Below, piece by piece: positions 35,531-46,499 of a stretch of DNA of 64,000 nucleotides (positions are counted from its first letter, which is position 1; every line of letters starts with the position of its first letter). This DNA comes from Mixophyes australis. Its lineage: Eukaryota > Chordata > Amphibia > Anura > Limnodynastidae. The position numbers were made by a program, and so were the translations under genes. Location of the stretch: assembly GCA_036250195.1 (NCBI GenBank), contig JAVHZZ010000003.1:297877565-297941564 (forward strand). The letters run 5' to 3'. A model generated the notes under the pieces. That model was not told the origin of the DNA and made no database searches. It saw only the letters and a list, made by a program, of their open reading frames with translations.

Positions 35531-36044
35531 GAATAATACAGTAGGGCAATGTATCCATGATTGTGATAGACATTAAACTATCCTATATATGGAGAAAAAC
35601 TAAAGGATCAGATAGGGTCTGAGGTTGTTGAGACTAAAACTGTGCAGAGTAGATGGGCCGTGTGGTTATTATCTGCCATCATATTATATTTGCGTCTGTC
35701 TATAGAACGATATTTCAGTGTAATAAATAAACACCTTTTTCAGTCTCATAAATATTGCTGTAATTTTAAGTCTGCCAATTGCAATACAATTTTGTTCTGT
35801 TTGCCAAATCTTATAAAGGACTTTTCTCAATTTACTTCAATGTAGTTATAATTTTTACTATTTACATTATATAAATTGCAACAGAAAGACCATAGGAATG
35901 CATCGCCAATTGAAATTAATTGAAAAATGCCCCATTGAATAAATGAAATCATTTAAAACAAATTAAAGGGGAGAGTGTCACTATGTTGGTTACTCACAGG
36001 AGAGAACAACTTGGCTGGGGTAGCTACAAAAGCACACCATGGGG

Positions 36045-36212
36045 TATATTTACTAAATGGCTGGTTTGGAAAATTGGAGTTGTTGCCTATAGCAACCAAT
36101 CATATTCTAGTTATCATTTATTTAGTACACTTTGAAAAATGACAGCTAGAATCTAAATGGTTGCTATAGGCAACATCTCCACTTTTTCAAACCCGCAGCT
36201 TAGTAAATCTAG
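36045..36212. mobile_element. palindromic MITE
   Basis: Ends are ggggtatatttactaaatgg and cagcttagtaaatctagcc. The internal blocks gttgcctatagcaaccaatca and its complement make the element nearly self-complementary. Same family as 52430-52600. It is nested inside the inner hAT. Confidence 0.8.
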
Positions 36213-37172
36213 CCTCATGTCTGGCTAATCTACTTTACTCCAGGGGGCACAGCTGAAGTTGATGAGCTGAAGAAGGTAAAATTCTGAGTGACTGAGCCGA
36301 AAGCCTAAATGTCACAAAGTATAAAGCATGAGACTGCAAATGCTTCAGGAAATGCAATTTTATAAATTTCAGAGCAGTGGAGAGTTAACCGAGGAGACTG
36401 CAAAGATAATCGTCCTGAGTCATACGGAAATTAGTTTACTATTTTGCACATATGTTAAATACTGGCTGTTTTTTCATGTAGCACACAAATACTTGATTGC
36501 TCTCTTTATACACTGAAATTTAAATTTGATCTAGAACATGCCCTACCGCAACTATAAATCTGTCCCCATATTTTCAATTTACCTCCTCCTCCAATGCAAC
36601 ATGGTTTTGCCCAGGTGAAAAGTTACTCCTTTTAATGCTTTACTCTCCTTAATGACTCAGCCGGACATTGCTGTGATGACCGGTGGCACATGACAGTCAA
36701 TTGAATCTCACCCTGAGACTATGATTAAGAAAACCTGCAGAGAAAGTCAATACTCATTCAGTAATTCAGTATTACAATAGTTTGTGTATGTTGCATACTT
36801 GCCCTCTTTATATTTCTATTATGGCCCCCGTTGTGAAATAACGCAGTTGCCTCATTTCGTTTTGGGTTAGTGGGCACAATATGACGCGATTCTGTGGGCA
36901 GGATGCAGTAGAACAGGCTGCAGATCTTTTTTTCATTTAAGCAAACCTCACTAGGGATAATTAAATTAATATATATATGTAGAGCCGTAGGTGATATGGA
37001 GACACAGGTTTTTTGGACTTATAACCCCCTTCTCCAGTCATATCTATTTTTTCAAAACATCCCTAAGCCTAAATAATTACTAAGTAGTCCCCCGCCTTGC
37101 TTACCACTGACCCTGGCTGTGGCACCCCTGTGAGATTGCTGATGCACTCCATGTCAGTGTGTAACCGGTGAG

Positions 37173-37884
37173 TGATGTATAATTTTTTGCTCTGTTCTGA
37201 AATATAATATTTGTGCCACTCCTTTATAGATTCTGCATTTGCACTTGGACAGCATTCTGCGTCAGATATCAGTACATCTGGGCCTTACCTCCCAACCAGG
37301 AGAAGGTAAGAGTTAAATTTTTATTTTGCACATACACAATTTGCTTTAAGTGATGTATAATTTTTTGCTCTGTTCTGAAATATAATATTTGTCCCACTCC
37401 TTTATAGATTCTGCATTTGCACTTGGACAGCATTCTGCGTCTGATATCAGTACATCTGGGCCTTACCTGCCAACCAGGAGAAGGTAAGAGTTACATTTTT
37501 ATTTTGCACATACACAATTTGCTTTAAGTGATGTATAATTTTTTGCTCTGTTCTGAAATATAATATTTGTCCCACTCCTTTATAGATTCTGCATTTGCAC
37601 TTGGACAGCATTCAGCGTCAGATATCAGTACATCTGGGCCTTACCTGCCAACCAGGAGAAGGTAAGAGTTACATTTTTATTTTGCACATACACAATTTGC
37701 TTTAAGTGATGTATAATTTTTTGCTCTGTTCTGAAATATAATATTTGTGCCACTCCTTTATAGATTCTGCATTTGCACTTGGACAGCATTCTGCGTCAGA
37801 TATCAGTACATCTGGGCCTTGCCTCCCAACCAGGAGAAGGTAAGAGTTACATTTTTATTTTGCACATACACAATTTGCTTTGTA
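37173..37884 (+). repeat. four tandem 178-bp units, each with a 76-bp exon-like core
   Basis: Units start at 37173, 37351, 37529 and 37707. Each contains tcctttatag, then a 76-bp core (37230-37305, 37408-37483, 37586-37661, 37764-37839), then gtaagag. So each core is bounded by a good acceptor and donor and separated by 102-bp intron-like spacers. Copies differ at very few positions. In one frame the core reads SAFALGQHSASDISTSGPY with no stop. Because 76 is not a multiple of three, including extra copies would shift a reading frame; untranslated exons are more likely. Confidence 0.85.
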
Positions 37885-38512
37885 AGCTGTTCCAATGGTG
37901 GAAGACACTTTAGTCTAGGGGTCGGCAACCCTTGGCGTTCAGCGCCCTGCATTGTAGCACATTGAGCGGCTATCAATGCAGCACATCTCCAAAACACTGA
38001 ACTGTTGCACATTTTCTGTGTTATATGACCTGGGGGCATTACTGTGGAATAATATGAACATGATGTACAACTATATGGTATGTTATGAATTGTGGCAACA
38101 ACTATTTGCCATAATAATAACTTGGATTCTACTATGAGGCATGATTTGTGGGCACAACTGAGGCATAATATGATTTGTGAACACAACTATGAGGCATATA
38201 CCCTGAATTGGGGGCACTGCTCTGTGGCATAACTGGTGGCACTACTGTGTGGCATAATATGAATTTAATTAAAATATTATGTGTTCTTGATTGTAGTAGA
38301 TACTTTATAAAGTACAGGCAATAAGCTTATTCTCAAAGTTTTTCCATATCCATATGAAGCTTAACCTCCACATTTCCCCGAATACCAAAACACTAATTTA
38401 TCTACTTTTACGTATTTTGCAGAAGACTAACTGTAAATAAATTAAAAATCAAAGGGACGGATCTGTTCCCTAAGAATATATAGCAAATTGGATATTTGAA
38501 AAAAACTTCAGA

Positions 38513-40767
38513 ATGGATATTCGGAATTACTTTGGCAAACCAGGTGTAAAGCAATCACAACCCCTTGTACCCCAACCAAGTGCGGAAAGTGAAACTATGG
38601 TCGTAGCACTTGATTCACCTGAATGTGTACTAGACAGCCATGATGACAGCAATTATCCCAGCACAAGTTCCTATAGGTGTGAGGAGGATGACCAGGCAGA
38701 GCCTTGCTCTGGTAACCAAGAGGAACAAGATGAAACACAAAGTGTGCCTGCCAAAAAAAAAAAATACTATTGTGAATTTACACCGCGAGTAACAAAAACA
38801 TATCCAGTGTTAAAGAAATCCACACGTGGAAAGAATTTTGCTTACTGCACTGTCTGTAAAAGTGATTTTGATATAAAGCACGGTGGTGTGAATGACTGTA
38901 AACGCCATATTGAAGGTTCAAAACACCAAAAAATATCAGAAGCTTTGGAAACAAGCAAAAAAATGGATACCTACTTCCATACTTCACATGATGAAAATGC
39001 AGTAATTCGTGCGGAAATGCTTTTTACTGGATTTCTTATCGAGCACAATATCCCTATTTCAGCATCTGAAAATTGATGAGAGCTATGATGCCAAATTCAA
39101 GTGAGGCTGCTGTGCAAAAATATGGTTGCGGTCGAACCAAATCTTCTGCAATTATTAATCATGCTCTCGCTCCACACTGTACCCAACCGGTCATAGAAGC
39201 ATTAAAGCATTTAAAATTTACATTGGCACTAGATGGTGGAAATGATTCAGAGGAGAAATTATTTCCTATATTGGTCTCCTATATGGACATTGATGGAAAG
39301 ATAAAGCCGAAGCTTTTAGATCTTATTGTCTGTAACAACGCCACGAGCATTAATATTTTTAACGCAGTTGATGAGGTGTTTCAAAGTCATCTTATTCCAT
39401 GGACAAACTGCATTGGTGTGTGTTTGGATAATGCCTCTGTTAACATGGGAAGACTCAGGTCTGTAAAGACTTTAATTCAAGGGAAGAATCCTTCAGTCTT
39501 TACAGAAGGTTGCCCGTGTCATCTGGTGCACCTAGCTGCAAGGAAAGGAAACAATGCCCTTTCATTTGATGCTGATGCTTTCCTCTACAAACTAACCAGT
39601 TACTTCAGGTTCAGTGCAAAAAGAGTTCAAGCTCTAAAAGATATGAGTGAGTTTGTGGAAGTCCAGTATTCGAAAATACTGAAACATGGGGTAACCAGGT
39701 GGCTCAGTATGCATCCCTGCATTGAGAGAGTGCTTAAAATGTTTCCTGCTCTGAAATCATTTTTCCAATCTGAAGACTGTGAGAAGAATGCAAGAAGCAG
39801 AGCTCTCTGTGAAACGTTTGAGGATGCAACAACAGAGTTGTACATTTTGTTCCTTCACTCAGTGCTTGGTTCATTTAATGAAACCAATATTGTTCTTCAG
39901 TATCGTGCTCCTTTTATCCACAAATTGCACGAGTGCTTACTGGATTTATACAGATTATTGTTGCTGAAGTTGGTCAAACCAAACATAATTAAAGGCGCTG
40001 ACACTTTTGAAAGACTTCTGGCCATAGATTTTGGGGACCCAGACATGCAAATGGGGGACAGAGAATTATTTATTGGCTTTACCACTAGAAACTACATAAG
40101 GACCTGTGCTTCTCTAGAGCCAACAGCAGTGAGAAGGTTTTTTCAGGAAGTTAGAGAATTTTATTGTTCTGCTCTAGCATATATGAAAAATAAGTTTCCC
40201 TTTAGTGACGATGTAGTAAAGGCAATGAAAGTTTTTAACTACAGAAAACGCATGGAAGCCGACTTTGAAGATATTGAATTACTGGCACAACGTTTCCCAC
40301 AAGTGATAGATATTTCAATGATCCCAAAGTTGCATGAAGAATTTTCAGAATTCCGTGTTTTTGACTTGCCTGAGTCCTCTTTAAACAAATGCACAGATGA
40401 TGGTGTGGAAAGAGTGGACTGTATTTGGCATGAACTAAGTATGGTCACTCATCCAGCAACAGGGAACCCAAAGTTTCCTTTATTATCAAATATGGCAAAA
40501 TCACTTCTAGTCCTCCCTCACAGCAATGCCGAAATTGAATGCGTGTTCAGCATGGTCCGCAAAGTGAAGACTGAGCTCAGGGGACAATTGTCTACAGAGG
40601 GAACTTTAAAAAGTCTCCTACAATGCAAAATTAATTTGTTTACAGACATTAACTGTCACCAGTTTAAACCCTCCCCAGAGCTTTTGTGTAAAGCAAAGTC
40701 TGCTGCTTATCAATTGAGGAAATCAAGTGAACTGAGAAAATCTGTGGTTTTGTGTGTTTTTGCTTGA
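38513..40767 (+). pseudogene. hAT transposase, one frameshift
   Basis: The first frame (38513-39076, 187 residues) begins MDIRNYFGKPG. It has an acidic linker, a KKKK basic patch (81-84) and a TTF/BED-like zinc finger (C112, C115, H132, H138). It ends FLIEHNIPISASEN at a TGA. The next frame, from about 39074 to 40767, continues the same protein: CGRTKSSAI, LALDGGN, VCLDNASVNMG (metal-binding aspartates inferred), GVTRWLSMHPC with the conserved R-W, and the C-terminal dimerisation region SLLVLPHSNAEIECVF. A single-base change in frame separates the two. No other stop is seen over about 750 residues, so the inactivation is recent or is a sequencing error. It would cut and paste the element in the nucleus. 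Confidence 0.88.
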
Positions 40768-41188
40768 GTTTCATGTTCATTATTGTGATGTTTTATGAGC
40801 TGGCACTTTATACAACATTGTTTACTTGGATATAGTTTACATAGTGAAGCTTGGTTATATTTTTGTATTGTGTAATTTTTGGATATATCATAGATATAAA
40901 TCTGTTGAACAGCGCTATGTTAGCGTTTTGTTAACTTTAGTAATTGTAATGTTCTATTGTTGAAGCCATAATTTAATTTATTTATTATAAAGTTAATAAC
41001 TTATTGTTGATTATTTATATATAATTCTGTTGATAAAGTTTGCGTTACTTATTATAATGTTTATTTAATGCTTAAAACATGTTTGTTTTCATATTAAAAA
41101 TCTTTCTCTTTGGAAATGAGCAAGTCATTACTTTGTCACCTATACATAAACACATTATGATTACATGCTGATCAAACTACTACAGGTT

Positions 41189-41297
41189 GAGCTGGTTGCG
41201 CCCAGTGGGCGGAGCTGGTTGCGCCCAGTGGGCGGAGCTGGTCACGCCCAGTGGGCGGAGCTGGTCACGCCCAGTGGGCGGAGCTGGTCACGCCCAC
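41189..41297 (+). repeat. 23-bp subterminal repeats of the inner hAT
   Basis: Four full copies and a partial fifth of gagctggttgcgcccagtgggcg; copies three to five read gtcacgccc. They stop about 50 bp from the right terminus. hAT transposases commonly bind short subterminal repeats, so these are candidate binding sites (inference). Confidence 0.8.
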
Positions 41298-42054
41298 AAT
41301 GGTTTTTACAATCTCCCTGAAATGAATTTTCAAAAGTTGGCAAGTATGGCTTAAATATCCGCCTCCACAGCAATCCAGCGCCATTTGACAGAGGGAGAGA
41401 GAAGGGATAGGTCTGAGCATTAGAGCAGAGAGAGAACACTTATTAGAGCACTTATTTCAGCAGGAGGAGAGGAGGATAGAGGAGGCATTTATGCAAACAT
41501 TACCAACTGTTTGGGGTGTCATATTACCTCCTCAAGAAACTATTTTCTGCCTGCTGAAATTGTACTATACCAGCACTATATATTTCTATGTATTACCTGT
41601 AAAATTACCTCACTTATCCAAGCAACACGTGAAGCGCTCGTTGCAATGTTTCCTATATGTGGTAGGAACTGCCGTGTGTTTGAGTCATTGCTCTGTCGCT
41701 TACCATCCAGCCAGATCGCTGCAGTATTTGACTGAAAGTGTATGGAAAGCATATTGTGACCAGTGAGATGGTCAAAATTGAATGGAAATGACTGCAAATT
41801 AGTGTTAGTGAGGTTAATAATAATGTAGGTACAAAATAATACCTAAATTATGTTATTTTAGGCAAAAAAAAATTGAATTTTTTTAACATATTGGAAAACA
41901 AAACCAAACAAAACCAAAACCAAAACACGCAAGTGCGGTTTTGCCAAAACCAAAACACGAAGCTAATCCAGATCCAAAACCAAAACACGGGGGTCAGTGA
42001 CCATCTCTAATTTAAACATAACGACATGTATGAAGATACAGTAAGTCCAGTGAA

Positions 42055-42490
42055 CAAGCTCTGCAGGGCGCCTCGAAAAAAAAAAAAAAGTGAAATCCAC
42101 AGGGAGGAGAGGAGGGAAGGGGCTATTGAATCTTACCTGCATGAAGCTGCTCCTCTCTGCTCTGTCTTCTCCCCTCCGCTCACTGACAGTGACAGGCTGT
42201 GATGATGTCATCATCACGGCCCGACAGTGTCTGTGAGTGGAGGGGAGAAGACAGAGCAGAGAGGAGCAGCTTCATGCAGGTAAGTTAAAGAAAGACATGG
42301 GGAGGGCTGGGGAGGGAAGCGCAGCAGCGATTTTTAAAGGGGGGGCGGCGATTTTTAAAGGGGGGGGGCAGTGATTTTTAAAGGGGGGGGCGGCGATTTT
42401 TAAAGGGGGGGGGCGGCAATTTTTAAAGGGGGGGGCGGCGATTTTCAAACTGTGCCTAGGGCGCCAAGGACCCTAGCACCGGCGCTGCCA
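42055..42490. repeat. palindromic GC-rich repeat with a 25-bp array
   Basis: Arms 42132-42184 and 42233-42284 (cttacctgcatgaagctgct... and complement) form a near-perfect palindrome around gatgatgtcatcatc. Then about five copies of gcggcgatttttaaagggggg follow (42325-42440). The end reads tagggcgccaaggaccctagcacc. It may be a foldback MITE; no TSD was seen. Confidence 0.65.
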
Positions 42491-42589
42491 GTGAAGTGAA
42501 AGCGAAAGCTCTGGGACTCTGACGTACAGATAACTGTCATTTTGTTTTTAACCCCTGTCATCCATCATTGAACCTAACTTTCTGCTACT

Positions 42590-43032
42590 GCTTGGATGTT
42601 CTTTGATAGTCAAAATTTGAAATATTTGGCTGTAACAGAAGGCAGTTTGTTCACCGAAGGGCTGGAGAGCGGTACAATTATGAGTGTCTGTAGGCAACAT
42701 TGAAGCATGGTGGAGGTTCCTTGGAAGTTTGGGGCTGCATTTCAGCAAATGGAGTTGGGGATTTGGTTAGGAATAATGGTGCCACCAATGCTGAGAAATA
42801 CAGGCAGGTACTTATCCATCATGCAATACCATCAGTGAGGTGTCTGATTGGCTCCAAATGTATTCTGCAGCAGGTCAAGGACCCCAAACATACAGCCAAT
42901 GTCATTAAGAACTATCTTAAGTGTAAAGAACAAGGAGTCCTGGTAGTAATGATATGGCCCCCACAGAGCCCTGATCTCAACATCATCAAGTCTGTCTGGG
43001 ATTACATGGATACAAAATGATTTCAGCAAGTC
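42590..43032 (+). pseudogene. Tc1-like transposase, 5' and middle part
   Basis: In one frame the catalytic-core motifs read KFEIFGCN, HRRAGERY, a TAG stop at about 42691, then KHGGGSLEVWGCISANG, DPKHTANVIKNYL and WPPQSPDLNIIKSVWDY. The last normally reads NIIESVW, so the third catalytic acid is lysine here. The upstream first-aspartate region is in another frame. The element resumes at 44086 after a 1-kb insertion. Confidence 0.85.
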
Positions 43033-44085
43033 TACATCCACAGTCTAATGTGATTAAGAACATTGGAAATCTCATTTTGCGATTGGTGGCCGTGTATATA
43101 TAAACATGATTGGCCACCACTACACTCTTGCCTTGAGAATGACTCCAGTGGGCGGAGTTAAAATATGTTGGAAGATAACGAGATTCCAGGCAAAGGACTG
43201 TGTACCTCAGCTGACCAAGTTGTTGCAGTGTCAATATCTCGGGACTGTTTTTTCATCTAACTCTGAACACACTGAGAAGCTCTGGTAGGAATGCATTTGC
43301 ATTCTATGGATCTAGTAACTATTTACCTGCCGTCCATTAGAAATCATTGAAATTGAACATGCTGTAATAACAAATACCTCTGGTAGTAGTATACTTGCTT
43401 GATTATCAGTGGACTGATTTTTGATTTTCTGATTTTATTTATGAATTTTATAATATTTTATGGATGTTTTTATGCAATAAAATTTTTACATTGTTTGCAA
43501 GGATATCAACCTAGATCCTGTCCTATTTTTTCTTTATCTCATGTATCCGTTGGAGTAAGATTGGATCAAAAAGAAAATTCCTGTGATTATTATAATTAGA
43601 AGGCTATTTACTCCAACATATGAAAAGTAAGCGCAATTATAAAGGGGTAATTAACCCTGAAAGTCTTTTCTCCACGTGATGGTAAAGATATCGTTACTTA
43701 ACAACACCTGTATGGAATACATGGGATTAATAGATTGTGTGTGGAAGCATAAATTAGTATTGAATACTACACTATATTATTTTCCTGTCTGTTTACTTCC
43801 CATTTATGAAATCCTTGTATCCTGAGATATTTGGAAGGATCGGTCTATTAAGGAATCTACAAAAAAAAGGGATTATATGACTTGATGAAAATAAGAACTT
43901 ATTGACCATATGCAAAAGAACTGTAAATATTTAAACAGATTTTTTATTGTGTGATGCATTTTGCACTTGTGGTATAGATATCTCTTTATTATTGGATATT
44001 TAAAAGTAAAGTATGATTTACTGTGGCTGCATTGTATAAGACGCTCTTCTTAAGTGGTCATCTTTTCATTTAATTACATCCACAG
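43033..44085. mobile_element. 1,031-bp insertion in the Tc1 element, 11-bp TSD
   Basis: Sequence 43044-44074 is flanked by the 11-bp duplicate TACATCCACAG (43033-43043 and 44075-44085), and the Tc1 coding sequence is continuous across it. It is AT-rich with no coding similarity and no poly(A) tail. The TSD length fits a non-LTR retroposon or another element with long duplications. Identity unknown. Confidence 0.7.
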
Positions 44086-44330
44086 AAGATCTGTGATTAA
44101 TTCTGCAAGATGTTTGGAACAACCTCCCTGCTAAGTTCCTTCAAAAACTGTGTGCAAGTGTTCCTAGAAGAATTGATGCTTTTTTGAAGGCAAAGGGTGA
44201 TCACACCAAACATTGCTTTGATTTACATTTTGTTAATTGATACAAATAAACTAGTTATACTTCTATTATTGAAAGCATTCTTACTTTACGGCATTTTTTC
44301 CACACCTGCCTAAAAGTTTTGCACAGTACT
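44086..44330 (+). pseudogene. Tc1-like transposase C-terminus and 3' inverted repeat
   Basis: The C-terminal Tc1 pattern VWNNLPAKFLQKLCASVPRR is followed by IDAFLKAKGDHTKH and a TGA at 44238-44240. Then comes the Tc1 terminal sequence cacctgcctaaaagttttgc acagtact. The terminus runs directly into a TA microsatellite that hosts the Gmr1-like element. Confidence 0.85.
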
Positions 44331-45159
44331 AATATATATATATATATTGTGGCAAGAGCCCGCTACTGCAGAAGCACACAGGAAGATCCAAGGGGAAAAG
44401 CCAGTTTTGGTGGAAATGGATGGCAGAGTTTGCAGGAAAAGCAGAGGATCTGGTGCAGGAGGCCGGGACAGATTTATTATGGACGGCTAGACGTTCTGCA
44501 CTCAGCAACAAGCTTAAGAGAGTCACAGGATCCCGAGATGGTCCAGGTCAGGAAAACACTAAAGTCACCTATTGTTTACCATACACCCAGCAGTGACTCA
44601 GGAATCACACAACAGCTGCTCCTGGTCCTCGGCCAGGGTTTCTCGCTGTAAGGCTGAACATGAAACGTTTCCCGGGGACAGGAAGACAGACGGAGAGTGT
44701 TATGCAGTGGGGGTCTTATGTCTGCTCCCGGGTCAGGTCCCCACTGACTCCTGACACCGTGAATCAGCAATTATGGAGACCCTAAACGCTAGCTATACAT
44801 AGACCAGCTCTCTCTCAGGACCAGCCAGCTTAACCTGCGTTGGTCTCTGTGAACAAATGACACAAACAAGCTTTTATACATGATACTCCTCCCCCAGCCT
44901 TAGCTTGATGGACAGGTGACACACCCACCTTCTCTTTAAGTGAAAACGCCCATCACTGGCTCTGTTTGACTAACAGACACAACCTGTCTGTTTGCTGAGA
45001 GGAAGCAGCCTTCAAATCATGTAAGTTAACCAACTTTAAACTACACATAAGTCTTTACTTGGTTTAACCTGAGTCTAGTTACATAACTGCGCCAATGTCT
45101 TACTCTGCTTGTATGTTTTCTTTGCATCTTGTCAGATAAATGCCTCCCTTTGTTAAATA

Positions 45160-46430
45160 TCCCTCCCCCTAGCGTCTCCAAGTAGGGGGACGCGGACTTC
45201 GCAAGGAGCGCATATTTTCTTGACAATACATCTGCATTCTTGTGCAGAATCCCAGGTCTATGTTCTACTGAGAACTTGAAAGGTTGTAGTGCCAAGAACC
45301 AGCGGGTTACCTTGGCATTTACCTCCCAGTTGCTCTGCATCCATCTCAATGGTGCATGGTCTGTTATTAAGGTGAACTCTCTGCCTAGGAGATAATAGCG
45401 CAGAGCTTTTGTAGCCCATTTTATGGCGAGACATTCTTTCTCCACAGTGGCATATTTTTGTTCCCTTGGAAGTAACTTACGACTTAGGTACAGGACAGGA
45501 TTTTCTACTCCATTCTTCTCCTGTGACAAGACTGCACCTAAGCCAACACCAGAAGCATCAGTTTGGAGGAGAAACCTCCGGGTAAAATACGGTGCTTGTA
45601 GAACTGGGGAGGAACAAAGAGCTAACCGAAGATCAGACCAGGCGATTTCTGCAGAATCAGACCAGGTTAATCTATCTGGACAACTTTTTTTTAACATATC
45701 CGTAAGTGGAGCAGCTCTAGTGGCGAAGTGGCTTACAAACCGTCTGTAGTAACCTACTAAGCCTAAAAAGGTTCTTAACTGCAACTTTTTTCTGGTCTTG
45801 CCCAATTTTTGACTGCCTCCACTTTGTCTAGCTGGGGTTTTACGTGCCCTCGACCAACAATGTACCCCAAATATTTGGCTTCTCTCATGGCTATGGCACA
45901 TTTCTCTGGGTTAGCTGTTAACCCTGCTGACCTTAATGAGGCTAAGACCGCCTCAACTTTGGCTAAATGTGATCCCCAGTCTGGGGTATAAATCACTATA
46001 TCGTCCAAGTAAGTGGCTGCATAAGCTGTGTGAGGTCGTAGCAATTTATTCATGGCCCTTTGGAAGGTGGCAGGTGCCCCATGCAACCCAAAGGGTAGGA
46101 CTTTATATTGATAGAGACCATCTGGGGTGGAAAATGCAGTCTTTGGCTTGGCCGTGGAAGTCAGGGGAACTTGGCAATAACCCTTTGTTAGATCAAGGGT
46201 TGTTAAATAATTGCTACCAGCAAGATTTTCCACTAGTTCATCCACACGTGGCATCGGATAGGCATCAAACTGCGACATACTGTTTAGGCGCCTAAAGTCA
46301 TTGCAGAACCTAATTGTCCCATTGGGTTTTGGGACAAGCACAATGGGACTATTCCACTCACTAGTGGACTCTTCCATCACATCTAACTGGAGCATCTTCT
46401 CGACCTCCTGTCTCACATCCACCCATCTGG
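45160..46430 (-). pseudogene. Ty3/gypsy reverse transcriptase and RNase H
   Basis: The RT frame has VPKPNGTIRFCNDFRRLN, then LDLTKGYCQVPL and ATYLDDIVIY with the catalytic YLDD. It then shifts frame near 45780-45900. The RNase H part carries TFLGLVGYYRRFV, LQTDASGVGLGAVLSQ, TVEKECLAIKWA and LITDHAPLRWM. The frame ends just before the polypurine tract, consistent with RT-RH being last in this element. Confidence 0.9.
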
Positions 46431-46499
46431 CTTCTGGAATACGATACGGCTTTTGCTTTACAATGACTCCTGGTGCAGTGATAATGTTGTGTTCGATTA

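Larger units (their letters stand above)
34739..41356 (+). mobile_element. inner hAT transposon, 6.6 kb, TSD GCTTAAAT
   Basis: The left terminus is CATGGTTGCCAACT (34747). The right terminus, read inward on the minus strand, is CATACTTGCCAACT (41348). The 8-bp duplicates GCTTAAAT are at 34739-34746 and 41349-41356. It contains a promoter-like GC block, a GA-rich array, a MITE, a tandem mini-exon array, a hAT transposase gene with one frameshift and a 23-bp subterminal array. Confidence 0.88.
34582..42017. mobile_element. outer hAT-type element with an inner hAT inserted, TSD ATTTAAAC
   Basis: Termini are TAGAGATGGGC (34590) and ...GACCATCTCTA (42009), which are inverted repeats. The flanking 8-bp duplicates ATTTAAAC are at 34582-34589 and 42010-42017. 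An 8-bp TSD is the hAT signature. Without the 6.6-kb insert at 34747-41348 this element is only about 0.8 kb (34590-34746 plus 41349-42009) and has no coding capacity of its own. Its subterminal sequence is rich in aaccgaac / caaaaccaaaac motifs. Confidence 0.88.

Noticed and set aside
37915..37935. A third hAT terminus (ggggtcggcaaccc)
   Set aside because: It resembles a hAT end, but no matching inverted end or 8-bp duplicate was found.
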